Origin: Variovorax atrisoli 110B
Lineage (GTDB): Bacteria > Pseudomonadota > Gammaproteobacteria > Burkholderiales > Burkholderiaceae_C
NCBI RefSeq assembly: GCF_000382045.1
Contig: NZ_KB907452.1
Location: 250,295-314,294, forward strand
DNA length: 64,000 nt
Reading direction: 5' to 3'
Below are positions 1 through 8,803 of the stretch, one piece after another (the first letter of the stretch is position 1; each line of letters begins with the position of its first letter). The translations under genes and the position numbers were made by a program. The notes beneath the pieces were generated by a model, which was given only the letters and a program-made list of their open reading frames with translations, was not told where the DNA came from and made no database searches.

Positions 1-1
1 A

Positions 2-250
2 CAGAAGCTGCTGGAGGAAAAGGCGCGCTTCCGCGACCTGGAGCGGGCCTACGCGACCACCCACCTCGACCGGCTGTCGGACCGCACCACGCTGAGCATC
101 GAGACCAGCTCGCTGCACATCGACCTGATCAGCGACCTGAAGCGCATCAACTCGCACATCTGCTCGATCGCGTATCCGATCCTGGAGTCGGCCGGGGCGC
201 TGGCGCCCAGCCGGCTGCGCGAGTCGCGGCTGGGCAAGATCGAGGGCTGA
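2..250 (+). CDS. Na/Pi cotransporter family protein, C-terminal fragment (partial)
   Basis: The frame is open from the window edge and ends in TGA after 82 codons. The visible part is a charged helical tail (LLEEKARFRDLERAY, then SDLKRINSHICSIAYPILE) of the kind that forms the PhoU-like regulatory domain at the C terminus of NptA-type sodium/phosphate cotransporters. Those proteins have an N-terminal Na/Pi membrane domain, which would lie outside the window. The assignment rests only on the PhoU-like helices, so a stand-alone PhoU protein is possible. The next gene lies 28 bases away on the opposite strand. Confidence 0.6.
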   Translation, partial: QKLLEEKARFRDLERAYATTHLDRLSDRTTLSIETSSLHIDLISDLKRINSHICSIAYPILESAGALAPSRLRESRLGKIEG

Positions 251-278
251 ACGGCCCTCCGAACGTTCTGTCCCGGGC

Positions 279-1289
279 CTACTTGGCCTGCCCGGCGGTC
301 TCCAGCAGCGAAGTCTCGTCGCGCCCGCGCCGCGCATAGCGCTGCGCCAGCACCGCGCAGACCATCAGCTGCATCTGGTGGAAGAGCATCAGCGGCAGCA
401 CGATCGCGCCCACCGCGTGCGAGGCGAAGAGCACCTTCGCCATCGGGATGCCGCTGGCCAGGCTCTTCTTGGAGCCGCAGAAAACGATGGTGATCTCGTC
501 TTCCGTGTCGAAGCCCAGCTTGCGCGCCAGCAGAGTCGTGAGGCTCAGCGCCAGGCCGAGCACCACCGCGCACACCACGAGCAGGCCGACCAGTGCATGC
601 ACGGGCACCTGCTTCCAGAGCCCCTCGATCACGGCCGCGCTGAACGCGGTGTAGACCACCAGCAGGATCGAGCCCTGGTCGACGAACTTCAGCACCGCGG
701 CGCGGCGCTGGATCCACTTTCCGATCAGCGGCCGCAGCAGGTGGCCGGCCGCGAAGGGCACCATCAGCTGCAGCAGGATGCGCCCGATGGAATCCAGCGA
801 GGAAGAAGCCGCATGGCCGCCGCTGGGCACCACCACCAGGTTGACCAGCACCGGCGTGATGAACACCCCCAGCAGGGTGGAGGCCGAGGCGCTGCAGATG
901 GCCGCGGGCATGTTGCCCCTGGCCATCGCGGTGAAGGCGATGGCCGACTGCACGGTGGCCGGCAGCACGCACAGGTACAGCACGCCGGTGTAGAGCTCGG
1001 GCGTCACCAGCGGCAGCAGGATCGGCTTGAGCACCAGCCCCAGCACCGGGAACAGCACGAAGGTGCTCGCGAACACCAGCAGGTGCAGCCGCCAGTGCAT
1101 GAGCCCGTTGACGATCGCCTCGCGCGACAGCTTGGCCCCGTGCAGGAAGAACAGCAGGCCGATGGCCACCGTGGTCAGCCCCTCGAAGAAGTGCGCGATG
1201 CGCCCGCTGGCCGGCAGCAGGCTGGCCAGGGTCACGACCGAAAGAAGCGCGAGGGTGAAGTTGTCGGGAAGGAAACGGGGGCGGGACAT
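279..1289 (-). CDS. SBF-like bile acid:sodium symporter family protein
   Basis: A 336-residue polytopic membrane protein with about ten hydrophobic segments and no signal peptide. Length and pattern fit the SBF-like branch of the bile acid/Na+ symporter superfamily; a charged stretch FCGSKKSLASGIPMAKVLF near residue 280 is characteristic of that branch, where related proteins carry organic anions. The substrate cannot be read from sequence. The frame stays open 63 codons upstream, but the ATG of MSRPRF starts the first hydrophobic region with a normal N terminus, so the shorter start was taken. Monocistronic: the neighbours are a gene on the other strand and a separate response regulator. Confidence 0.8.
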   Translation of the reverse strand: MSRPRFLPDNFTLALLSVVTLASLLPASGRIAHFFEGLTTVAIGLLFFLHGAKLSREAIVNGLMHWRLHLLVFASTFVLFPVLGLVLKPILLPLVTPELYTGVLYLCVLPATVQSAIAFTAMARGNMPAAICSASASTLLGVFITPVLVNLVVVPSGGHAASSSLDSIGRILLQLMVPFAAGHLLRPLIGKWIQRRAAVLKFVDQGSILLVVYTAFSAAVIEGLWKQVPVHALVGLLVVCAVVLGLALSLTTLLARKLGFDTEDEITIVFCGSKKSLASGIPMAKVLFASHAVGAIVLPLMLFHQMQLMVCAVLAQRYARRGRDETSLLETAGQAK

Positions 1290-1484
1290 GTTGCAACTCG
1301 GGACGAACGCCACGCGCGTTGCAGGCGCGCGGGCCGACTCAGCAGGGAAGATGTGATTTCCGCGCATGAATCTGGTCGCCACTTTGCGGAGCCCGGCGCG
1401 TGCTCCTCGCGCCTTCAGGAGGGGGATTTTCGGCGAATTCCGGCATCGCTGCCGGGCGGGCCGGAAATGCCCCACCACAGTGCT

Positions 1485-1886
1485 TCAGTGTGCCGTGGGC
1501 GAACTGAACTGCGCCTGACGGCGGCGCTGGCAGTAGTCGATCAGGTCGTCGATCTCGGTGGCCTTGTCGAAGACCGCATCGGCGCCCAGGTGCACGCATT
1601 TGCGTCGCATGTCGGGCGTGGCGTAGTTGCTGAGCACCACGATCTTCTGGGAGGGGCTGCGGTTGCGGCAGGCCTCGAGCACGCGAAAGCCCGTGCCGTC
1701 CTTGAGGAACAGGTCGACGATGGCCAGGTCCCACTGCGCCAGATTGCTCGAAAGCCATCGCGACCCCTCGGCCTCCGTCTCCGCCTCGCCGATGGGCTCG
1801 ACCCTCGCCACCTCTCGCAGGGTGCCTGCGAGGTTGCGGCGGATGGTCGGGTTGTCTTCGACGATGAAGGTGCGAACGGTGGTCAT
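1485..1886 (-). CDS. Single-domain response regulator (CheY-like receiver)
   Basis: The 133-residue protein is one receiver domain with no output domain. Visible landmarks are the acidic pair E10-D11, the probable phospho-acceptor D58 in LAIVDLFLKDG, and the conserved lysine K108 in DAVFDKATE. The family is phosphorylated by histidine kinases and, as single domains, acts by protein contact. No kinase is adjacent, so the partner is unknown. The C terminus is short and polar (RRRQAQFSSPTAH). It is followed on the same strand by the SBF-like gene after about 195 bases, so co-transcription is uncertain. Confidence 0.85.
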   Translation of the reverse strand: MTTVRTFIVEDNPTIRRNLAGTLREVARVEPIGEAETEAEGSRWLSSNLAQWDLAIVDLFLKDGTGFRVLEACRNRSPSQKIVVLSNYATPDMRRKCVHLGADAVFDKATEIDDLIDYCQRRRQAQFSSPTAH

Positions 1887-1998
1887 GGGTATCTATGCCT
1901 CTGCGTTGTATCCACAGGCTACAAAGTGCTCGTGGCACAAGTCGAAGGCATGACACCCCTGCGCCGGTAGGACAAGGCCGGCGCGGCGGGCTCGGAAA

Positions 1999-2985
1999 TC
2001 AGAGCGTGAGGATCGTGCAGCCGGTGGTCTTGCGCGCTTCCAGGTCGCGGTGCGCCTGCTGCACGTCGGCCAGCGGGTAGCGCTGGTCGATAGGGATCTT
2101 CACCGCGCCGCTGCGCACCACCGCGAACAGGTCGTCGGCCATCGCCTGCGTGCTTTCGCGCGTGGCCATGTGGGTGAAGAGCGTGGGCCGGGTGATGTAG
2201 AGCGAGCCCTTGGAGGCCAGCAGGCCGAGGTTGACCGGCGGCACCGGGCCGGAGCCGTTGCCGAAGATCGCCAGCAGGCCGAAGGGGCGCAGGCAGTCGA
2301 TGGAGCCCTCGAAGGTGTCCTTGCCCACCGAGTCGTACACCACCTTCACGCCCTTGCCGCCGGTGATCTCCTTCACGCGGGCCGCGAAGTTCTCGGTGCT
2401 GTAGTTGATGGCGTGCGCCGCGCCGTGCTCCAGCGCGAGCTTGCACTTGGCGTCGCTGCCGGCCGTGCCGATCAGCTGCAGGCCCAGGGCCTTGGCCCAC
2501 TGGCATGCGATGAGGCCGACGCCGCCGGCCGCGGCATGGAACACGATGAAGTCTCCGGCCTGCAGGCCCTCGGCCGGCAGCGTCTTCTTCAGCAGGTACT
2601 GCGTGGTCAGGCCCTTGAGCATCATGGCCGCACCGGTCTCGAAGGAGATGTCGTCGGGCAGCCTGCAGACGTTCTTCGCCGGCATCACCCGCAGCTCGCT
2701 GTAAGCGCCGGGCGGCTGGCTCGCGTAGGCGGCACGATCGCCGGCCTTGAGGTGGGTGACGCCCTCGCCCACCGCTTCGACCACGCCCGAGGCTTCCATG
2801 CCCAGCTGCAGCGGCATCTGGAACGGGTAGAGCCCGCTGCGCTGGTAGGTGTCGATGAAGTTCAGGCCCACGGCCTTGTGGCGGATGCGGATCTCGCCCG
2901 GACCGGGCTCGCCGACCTCCACCTCGACGATCTTCAGTTCTTCGGGACCGCCATGGCGGTCGATACGGACGGCTTTGCTCTTCAT
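1999..2985 (-). CDS. qor: NAD(P)H:quinone oxidoreductase, zinc-independent MDR family
   Basis: The 328-residue protein matches the usual length of QorA-type enzymes, which reduce quinones with NADPH in the cytosol. The N-terminal GroES-like domain carries GLNFIDTYQRSGLY (residues 40-53), the Rossmann domain the cofactor motif AAAGGVG (151-157), and the C terminus ends in the typical ARKTTGCTILTL. The zinc-binding cysteines of true alcohol dehydrogenases are absent. The frame is open upstream, but the ATG of MKSKAVRID is the standard family N terminus. It is divergent from the EamA gene, with 123 bases between them for promoters. Confidence 0.9.
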   Translation of the reverse strand: MKSKAVRIDRHGGPEELKIVEVEVGEPGPGEIRIRHKAVGLNFIDTYQRSGLYPFQMPLQLGMEASGVVEAVGEGVTHLKAGDRAAYASQPPGAYSELRVMPAKNVCRLPDDISFETGAAMMLKGLTTQYLLKKTLPAEGLQAGDFIVFHAAAGGVGLIACQWAKALGLQLIGTAGSDAKCKLALEHGAAHAINYSTENFAARVKEITGGKGVKVVYDSVGKDTFEGSIDCLRPFGLLAIFGNGSGPVPPVNLGLLASKGSLYITRPTLFTHMATRESTQAMADDLFAVVRSGAVKIPIDQRYPLADVQQAHRDLEARKTTGCTILTL

Positions 2986-3108
2986 CGTTGCGGTCTCCAC
3001 GCTCTGGAAAGAAGGTAAGGAAGGGATTGAAGGTAGGGGCAGGCATCCTGCCATGTTTGAGCTTCCGGCGACGGCGCGGGGAATCATTGCCCGGTAGAGT
3101 CGGCGCCC

Positions 3109-4017
3109 ATGCAGACACAGCCGCAGCGCCTCGCTCCCCTCACCGTCTTCCTGCTCCTCGTTCCTCCGCTGCTGTGGGCCGGCAATGCCGTGGTCGGCCG
3201 CATGGTGCGGGAGCTGGTCTCGCCGCTGACGCTGAACTTCGTGCGCTGGGTCATCGCCTTCGCGCTGCTGCTGCCGCTGGCGGCGCAGGTGCTGCGGCGC
3301 GACAGCCCGCTGTGGGCGCACTGGAAGCGCTACGCGGTGCTCGGCCTGCTGGGCATCGGCCTGTACAACGCCTTCCAGTACCTGGCGCTGCAGACCTCCA
3401 CGCCCATCAACGTGACGCTGGTCGGCTCGAGCCTGCCGCTGTGGATGCTCGCGGTGGGCGCCCTCTTCTTCCGCGCGCGCGTCAGCGGCCGCGAGATCGG
3501 CGGTGCGCTGCTGTCGATGGCGGGCGTGCTGCTGGTGCTCAGCCGCGGCGAATGGCGGCAGTTGCTAGGGCTGCGGCTGGTGCCGGGCGACCTCTACATG
3601 ATCCTGGGCACCATCGCGTGGGCCTTCTACAGCTGGCTGCTGGCGCGCACGCACGAGCCGGCGGCCGTGCGCAGGGACTGGGCCGCGTTCCTGATGGCGC
3701 AGCTGGTGTTCGGCCTCACATGGTCGGGCGCGCTGGCCGCAGGCGAATGGACGCTGACGCCCGCGCACCTCGAACTTGGCTGGCCGCTGATCGCGGCGAT
3801 GCTGTTCATCGGCATCGGCCCCGCGGTGGTGGCGTATCGCTGCTGGGGCACCGGCGTGCAGCGCGCGGGGCCGCAGCGGGCGAGCATCTTCATGAACCTC
3901 ACGCCGCTGTTCGCGGCGGTGCTGTCGGCGGCCTTCCTGCGCGAGCCGCCGCACTGGTACCACGGGGCGGCGTTCCTGCTGATCGTGAGCGGGATCGTGG
4001 TGGCCTCGCGGCGCTGA
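3109..4017 (+). CDS. EamA/DMT-family transporter
   Basis: A 302-residue inner-membrane protein with about ten transmembrane helices arranged as two EamA repeats; the second starts near DLYMILGTIAWAFYSWLLAR. The N-terminal LLWAGNAVVGRMV and the C-terminal MNLTPLFAAVLSAAFLRE blocks are typical of drug/metabolite exporters. The family exports amino acids or other metabolites, but nothing here shows which. It is transcribed away from qor and converges on the SDR gene; a dispersed repeat element fills the gap between the two stop codons. Confidence 0.88.
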   Translation: MQTQPQRLAPLTVFLLLVPPLLWAGNAVVGRMVRELVSPLTLNFVRWVIAFALLLPLAAQVLRRDSPLWAHWKRYAVLGLLGIGLYNAFQYLALQTSTPINVTLVGSSLPLWMLAVGALFFRARVSGREIGGALLSMAGVLLVLSRGEWRQLLGLRLVPGDLYMILGTIAWAFYSWLLARTHEPAAVRRDWAAFLMAQLVFGLTWSGALAAGEWTLTPAHLELGWPLIAAMLFIGIGPAVVAYRCWGTGVQRAGPQRASIFMNLTPLFAAVLSAAFLREPPHWYHGAAFLLIVSGIVVASRR

Positions 4018-4040
4018 GCGAAGGACGGACCCTTCAAGCG

Positions 4041-4135
4041 AACACCGAGGAACCGGCTTTGCCGGGCCTCAGGTGTTGTCCCCGGCAGGGGGAAGGCGTG
4101 CGCGACACGAAGTGCGCGCAGCCTGGGGGCGAGCC
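4041..4135 (-). repeat. Dispersed stop-codon-adjacent element, copy A
   Basis: Read on the minus strand, the element begins directly after the TAG of the SDR gene with GCTCGCCCCCAGGC, contains the core GCGCACTTCGTGTCGC, a C-rich/G-rich arm pair, and the arm GCCCGGCAAAGCCGG, ending near CCTCGGTGTTC. Four more copies of the same layout occur in this window. The element is full of short inverted repeats and has no coding potential. Here it lies between convergent genes. Confidence 0.85.
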
Positions 4136-4930
4136 CTAGTACGTGCCGGGGTAGGCGCCGCCGTCGGCCAGGATGTTCTGGCCGGTCATGTAGCCGGCCT
4201 GCATGCTGCACAGGAAGGCGCAGATGGCGCCGAACTCGGCCGGCGTGCCGAAGCGCTTGGCCGGGATGGTCTTCTTGCGGGCTTCCCACACGGTGTCGAA
4301 GTCCTGGCCCGACTTCTGCGCGGAACCGGCCATCGTGCCCTTGAGGCGGTCGGTGTCGAAGGCGCCAGGCAGCAGGTTGTTGATGGTCACGCCCTGCGCC
4401 GCCACCGACGTGCGCGCCACGCCGGCCACGAAGCCGGTGAGGCCGCTGCGCGCGCCGTTCGACAGCCCCAGGATGTCGATGGGCGACTTCACCGAGCTCG
4501 ATGTGATGTTCACGATGCGGCCATAGCCGCGCTTGGCCATGCCGTCCACCGTGGCCTTGATGAGCTCGATGGGAGTCAGCATGTTGGCGTCGACCGCCTT
4601 GATCCACGCCTCGCGGTCCCAGTTGCGGAAGTCGCCGGGCGGCGGGCCGCCGGCGTTGGTGACGACGATGTCGAAGTCATGGCCCAGCGCGAACACCGCT
4701 GCACGGCCGGCTTCGGTGGTGATGTCGGCGGCCACGTGCTTGACGAACGGGTTGCCCGAGCCGCCGGCCACTTCGGCCAGCTTCTTCGCGGCCGCTTCCA
4801 GCACCTCGGCGCCGCGCGCCACGATCACCACGTTGACGCCCTCGCGCACCAGCGCCTCGGCACAGCCGTAGCCGAGGCCCTTGCTCGCGCCGCACACCAG
4901 CGCGGTCTTGCCTGCAATACCCAGATCCAT
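4136..4930 (-). CDS. SDR family oxidoreductase with atypical active site
   Basis: A 264-residue short-chain dehydrogenase with a glycine-rich cofactor loop CGASKGLG (residues 13-20) and the NAG motif (VVTNAGGPPPGDF). The catalytic segment reads ITSSSVKSPIDILGLSNGAR: the serine is present, but the usual YxxxK is replaced by S-N-G-A-R. Some SDR subfamilies share this S-N-x-x-R form, so it is not proof of inactivity. It may act on 3-oxoacyl or similar substrates, but this is a guess. The EamA gene upstream on the same strand ends 41 bases before, so the two may be co-transcribed. Confidence 0.85.
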   Translation of the reverse strand: MDLGIAGKTALVCGASKGLGYGCAEALVREGVNVVIVARGAEVLEAAAKKLAEVAGGSGNPFVKHVAADITTEAGRAAVFALGHDFDIVVTNAGGPPPGDFRNWDREAWIKAVDANMLTPIELIKATVDGMAKRGYGRIVNITSSSVKSPIDILGLSNGARSGLTGFVAGVARTSVAAQGVTINNLLPGAFDTDRLKGTMAGSAQKSGQDFDTVWEARKKTIPAKRFGTPAEFGAICAFLCSMQAGYMTGQNILADGGAYPGTY

Positions 4931-4971
4931 GTTCTTTCTCCAATGAAACAGAAGCAGAAGCGCCGGGGGCT

Positions 4972-5940
4972 TCAGCGCCCCTTGCGCGTGAAAACGAAAA
5001 TGCCCGCGATCACGAGCACGGTGCCCGCCGCGATCCACGGCGTGAACGGCTCGCCGAGTATGACCACCCCCATGAGGATGGTCGACAACGGCCCGATCAT
5101 GCCGGTCTGCGCCGCCATCGCCGGGCCGATGCGCTCGATGGCCATCATCACCATCAGCACCGGCACCGCCGTGCACAGCGTGGCGTTGAGCACCGACAGC
5201 CAGATCACCTCCGGCGCCACCGCCATCGCCACGCTGATCGGCCGCGTCAGCGCGAACTGCAGGATGCACAGCACGCAGGCCACGGTGGTGGCCAGCCCAA
5301 CGAGCCTGAGCGACCCCAGCCGCTTGACGAACTCTCCGCTGTAGACGAGGTAGCCCGCATAGCTCACCGCGCTCAGGAACACCAGGAAGGCGCCCCAGGC
5401 CGCGGCGCCGCCGCCCTTGCCGCCGCCACCGGTCCAGAGCTCGTGGCCGAACACCAGCAGCACGCCGGCATAGCTCACGACCATGCCCAGCAGCTGCGGG
5501 CGCGTCGGGTGGCGCCGATAGAGCAGCCAGCCGAAGAACAGCACCAGCGTGGGGTTGAGGTAAAGGATCAGCCGCTCGAAGCTGGCCGAGATGTAGGCCA
5601 GCCCCGCGAAGTCGAGGAAGCTCGCGAGGTAGTAGCCCGAGAAGCCCAGGCCGACCACGCCGATCCAGTCGCGCCCGGTGAGCGCGGGCTTGCCGCGCCC
5701 GGCCCACCACGCCATCAGTGCGAAGAGCGGCAGCGCGAACAGCATGCGCAGCATGATGAGCGTGACCGCGTCCACGCCGTAGCGGTACGCGAGCTTGACG
5801 ATGATGGCCTTGCCGCTGAACGCGATGGCGCCCAGGGTGGCCAGCACCAGGCCGGTGGCGACGCCCTTCCTGGGGCTGTCGCGCAGGGGTTGGAGGGCTG
5901 GCCGGGGGGATTCGCCGGTCGACGCGGCTGTCTTGTTCAT
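4972..5940 (-). CDS. EamA/DMT-family transporter
   Basis: A 322-residue membrane protein with a cytoplasmic N-terminal extension of about 28 residues (MNKTAASTGESPRPALQ) and then two EamA repeats totalling ten predicted helices (first helix GLVLATLGAIAFSGKAIIVK). It ends with a basic tail FTRKGR. Members export small metabolites. It sits between the GGT-family gene and the SDR on the same strand with gaps of about 40 bases, so these may share an mRNA. It is only distantly similar to the other EamA protein in this window, so this is not a recent duplication. Confidence 0.87.
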   Translation of the reverse strand: MNKTAASTGESPRPALQPLRDSPRKGVATGLVLATLGAIAFSGKAIIVKLAYRYGVDAVTLIMLRMLFALPLFALMAWWAGRGKPALTGRDWIGVVGLGFSGYYLASFLDFAGLAYISASFERLILYLNPTLVLFFGWLLYRRHPTRPQLLGMVVSYAGVLLVFGHELWTGGGGKGGGAAAWGAFLVFLSAVSYAGYLVYSGEFVKRLGSLRLVGLATTVACVLCILQFALTRPISVAMAVAPEVIWLSVLNATLCTAVPVLMVMMAIERIGPAMAAQTGMIGPLSTILMGVVILGEPFTPWIAAGTVLVIAGIFVFTRKGR

Positions 5941-5984
5941 CCCCCGATCATCGCGGCAAGCCCGAACCCCTGCCTCGCCCGCGC

Positions 5985-7598
5985 TCAGTACCCCGCAGCC
6001 GCGCCGTCGCGGCGCGGGTCGCTGGCGGCCACGTAGCCTTCGACCGAAGGCTCGCCCGCGCGCCAGATGAACTGGCCGGCGCCGAAGTCCTGGTAGGAAT
6101 CGTTGATCACTTCCAGGTGGTGGCCCAAGTCGCGCAGGCCCTGCACCGTGGCCGGGTTCATCGCGGCCTCGACGTTGATCTCCAGCCCCGAGTTGAAGCG
6201 CCAGCGCGGCGCGTCACAGGCGGCCTGCGGGTTCTGCCCGTAGTCGAGCATGCGCACCAGCGTCTGCATGTGGCCCTGCGGCTGCATGTTGCCGCCCATC
6301 ACGCCGAAGCTCATCACCGGCTGGCCGCCCTTCGTGAGGAAGGCCGGGATGATGGTGTGGAACGGCCGCTTGCCCGGCGCCACCACGTTCGGGCTCTCCG
6401 CCTTCAGGCTGAAGCCGTGGCCGCGGTTCTGCAGGCTGATGCCGTATTCGGGCTCCACGCAGCCCGAGCCGAAGCCCATGTAGTTGCTCTGGATGAAGCT
6501 GACCATCATGCCGCTCTCGTCGGCGGCCGTGAGGTAGATGGTGCCGCCCTTGACCGGGTTGCCGGCCTTGAAGTCCTGAGCCTTCTTCGGGTCGATGAGG
6601 CGCGCGCGCGAGGCCAGGTAGGCGTCGTCGAGCATCTGCTCGGTGGTCACTTCCATGGTCCTGCGCTCCGACACGTAGCGGTACACGTCGGCGAAGGCCA
6701 GCTTCATGGCCTCGATCTGCAGGTGCTGCGACTGCACGGAGTCGACCGGCAGCGAGGCGATGTCGAACTTCTCCAGGATGCCCAGCGCGATCAGCGCCGC
6801 GATGCCCTGGCCGTTCGGCGGGATCTCGTGCAGCGTGTGGCCGCGGTAGTCGCGCGAGATGGGCTCGACCCACTCGGGCTGGTAGGCCGCGAGGTCGGCC
6901 ACGGTGAGCGCGCCGCCCTGCTCGGCGGAAAACTTCGCCAGCGCCTCGGCGATCTCGCCGTTGTAGTAGGCCTCGCCCTTGGTGCGGGCGATGGCCTTGA
7001 GCGCGCGCGCCGCGGCCGTGAAGCGGAACATGTCGCCCACCTCGGGCGCGCGGCCCCAGGGCAGGAAGGTCTGGGCGAAGCCCGGCTGCGACTGCAGGAT
7101 CGGCGTGGCCGCGGCCCACTTGCCCTGCACCACCGGCGGCACGAGGTAGCCGCGCTCGGCGATGTCGATGGCCGGCGCCAGCAGGTCGGCGAAGGGCAGC
7201 TTGCCGAAGCGCTCGCTCAGCGCCACCCAGCCGCGCACTGCGCCCGGCACGGTGACCGAGTCGATGCCGCGCATCGGCGGATTGGCCGCGTCGGCGCCGT
7301 ACTTGGCCTTGAAGTATTCGGGCGTCCAGGCCTTGGGCGCGGGGCCCGAAGCGTTGAGGCCGTGCAGCTTCTCGCCGTCCCACAGGATGCAGAAGGCATC
7401 GCTGCCCAGGCCGTTGCTTACCGGCTCCACCAGCGTCATCACCGCCGCGGTGGCGATGGCCGCGTCGACCGCGTTGCCGCCCTGCTGCAGGATGCGCAGC
7501 CCGGCCTGCGAGGCCAGCGGATGCGAGGTCGACACCACGTTGCGCGCGAAGATCGGGATGCGCGTGGAGAGATAGGGGTTGGCGTAATCGAACTTCAT
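5985..7598 (-). CDS. Gamma-glutamyltransferase family protein
   Basis: The 537-residue protein has the N-terminal signature of the GGT family (STSHPLASQAGLRILQQGGN, with NAVDAAIATAAV following) and the autoprocessing region GGTIYLTAADESG, in which T353 aligns with the catalytic N-terminal threonine of the mature small subunit. A glycine-rich SFGVMGGNMQPQGH block follows, typical of the acylase-like branch. GGTs hydrolyse or transfer gamma-glutamyl groups after self-cleavage. No signal peptide is visible, so unlike E. coli Ggt it is probably cytoplasmic. The gene follows the Bug-protein gene on the same strand with a repeat element between them. Confidence 0.88.
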   Translation of the reverse strand: MKFDYANPYLSTRIPIFARNVVSTSHPLASQAGLRILQQGGNAVDAAIATAAVMTLVEPVSNGLGSDAFCILWDGEKLHGLNASGPAPKAWTPEYFKAKYGADAANPPMRGIDSVTVPGAVRGWVALSERFGKLPFADLLAPAIDIAERGYLVPPVVQGKWAAATPILQSQPGFAQTFLPWGRAPEVGDMFRFTAAARALKAIARTKGEAYYNGEIAEALAKFSAEQGGALTVADLAAYQPEWVEPISRDYRGHTLHEIPPNGQGIAALIALGILEKFDIASLPVDSVQSQHLQIEAMKLAFADVYRYVSERRTMEVTTEQMLDDAYLASRARLIDPKKAQDFKAGNPVKGGTIYLTAADESGMMVSFIQSNYMGFGSGCVEPEYGISLQNRGHGFSLKAESPNVVAPGKRPFHTIIPAFLTKGGQPVMSFGVMGGNMQPQGHMQTLVRMLDYGQNPQAACDAPRWRFNSGLEINVEAAMNPATVQGLRDLGHHLEVINDSYQDFGAGQFIWRAGEPSVEGYVAASDPRRDGAAAGY

Positions 7599-7633
7599 AC
7601 CGTGCTTTCAAGGATGGCGTGAACAATTCGGGA

Positions 7634-7729
7634 AACACCGCCGAACCGGCTTTGCCGGGCCGCAGGTGTTGCCCCCGGACGGGGGTTGGCGAAGCGACAC
7701 GAAGTGCGCGAAGACTGGGGGTGAGCCTG
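7634..7729 (-). repeat. Dispersed stop-codon-adjacent element, copy B
   Basis: Read on the minus strand, it starts immediately after the TGA of the Bug-protein gene, passes through GCGCACTTCGTGTCGCTTCG, a CCCCCGTCCGGGGG hairpin and CCCGGCAAAGCCGG, and ends near GGCGGTGTTTCC. It lies between two co-directional genes (Bug protein and GGT family). It is nearly identical in layout to the other four copies. Confidence 0.87.
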
Positions 7730-8701
7730 TCACTCGTTGGTGATCTTGCGCTCGACGACGATCTTCTTCCACTTGGCCGCATCGGCCGCAACCATCTTCG
7801 CGAACTGGTCCGGCGTACCGGGCACCGCAGGCTCGATGCCCAGGCGCGCGAGCTTTTCCTTCACCTCGGGGTCGGCCAGCGCGTCGTTGGCGGCCTTGTT
7901 GATCTTCGCGACGATGTCCGCCGGCAGGTTCTTCGGGCCGTAGAAGCCGAACCAGGTGTTCGACTCGTAGCCGGGCAGCGTGTCGGCGATGGGCGGCAAC
8001 TCGGGCGCGAGCGGGCTGCGCTTGAGCGAGGTGACGCCCAGCGCGCGCAGGCGGCCGTCGCGCACGTGCGGCATGCCGGTGGGCAGCGAGTCGAACAGCA
8101 CGTCGACCTTGCCGCTAATCAGGTCGGGAATGGCCAGGGCCGTGCCCTTGTAGGGAATGTGCGTGACGAACACGCCGGCCTGCGCCTTGAAGAGCTCCGC
8201 CGTGAGCTGCACGATGGTGCCGTTGCCGCTCGATGCGTAGTTGAGCTTGCCGGGGTTCTTCTTGGCGTAGTCGATCCACTCGCGCACCGTCTTCGCGGGC
8301 GAATTGACCGGCACCAGCATGATGCTGGCCGCGTCGCCCACGTGCGCGATCGGCGTGAAGTCGCGCACCGTGTCGTAGGGCAGCTTGCTGATCGCCGGGC
8401 CGATGGAATGCGTACTGGTGGTGGCCAGCAGGATGGTGTAGCCGTCGGGCGCGGCCTTGGCAGCCTGGTCGGAGCCGATGGCGCCGCCGGCGCCGGGCTT
8501 GTTGTCGACCACCAGCGTAGTGCCCAGCTTGTCGCCCATCTTCTGACCCAGCGTGCGGGCGAAGAGGTCGGTGGCGCCCGCGGCCGGGAACGGAACGATC
8601 AGCCGGATCGGCTTGTTCGGATAGCCCTGCGCCAGGCTGGCGGACGAAGCGGCCACGCCGAGCGCGACGGCGAGCACCTGGAGGAACTGGAGGCGTTTCA
8701 T
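7730..8701 (-). CDS. Bug/TctC-family tripartite tricarboxylate transporter substrate-binding protein
   Basis: A 323-residue periplasmic binding protein. Residues 1-25 form a signal peptide (basic MKRLQF start, hydrophobic core, SLAQ end), followed by the Bug signature YPNKPIRLIVPFPAAGATD and the ligand-loop region VVDNKPGAGGAIGSD. The family binds carboxylates or other small ligands and may work with TctAB or as a sensor. No TctAB genes are contiguous; a TctAB pair lies beyond the LysR gene on the same strand. It is divergent from that LysR gene, suggesting regulation by it. Confidence 0.92.
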   Translation of the reverse strand: MKRLQFLQVLAVALGVAASSASLAQGYPNKPIRLIVPFPAAGATDLFARTLGQKMGDKLGTTLVVDNKPGAGGAIGSDQAAKAAPDGYTILLATTSTHSIGPAISKLPYDTVRDFTPIAHVGDAASIMLVPVNSPAKTVREWIDYAKKNPGKLNYASSGNGTIVQLTAELFKAQAGVFVTHIPYKGTALAIPDLISGKVDVLFDSLPTGMPHVRDGRLRALGVTSLKRSPLAPELPPIADTLPGYESNTWFGFYGPKNLPADIVAKINKAANDALADPEVKEKLARLGIEPAVPGTPDQFAKMVAADAAKWKKIVVERKITNE

Positions 8702-8770
8702 GTGCGGGAAAGAATTCTGTGCCAGTGAGGGGGACTGAGCATGCTATGCAGCGGCGGTGGATCAAGCCAG

Positions 8771-8784
8771 ATAATCCAGCTTAT
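8771..8784. promoter_or_regulatory. Candidate LysR operator in the divergent region
   Basis: The 102-base gap between the Bug-protein gene and the LysR gene is A/T-richer than its surroundings and holds the interrupted palindrome ATAATCCAGCTTAT (ATAA-N6-TTAT). LysR-type regulators usually bind such dyads between divergent genes. The spacing is T-N10-A rather than the classic T-N11-A, so the call is tentative. Confidence 0.4.
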
Positions 8785-8803
8785 TCAACTATCAACGCCG
8801 TTT

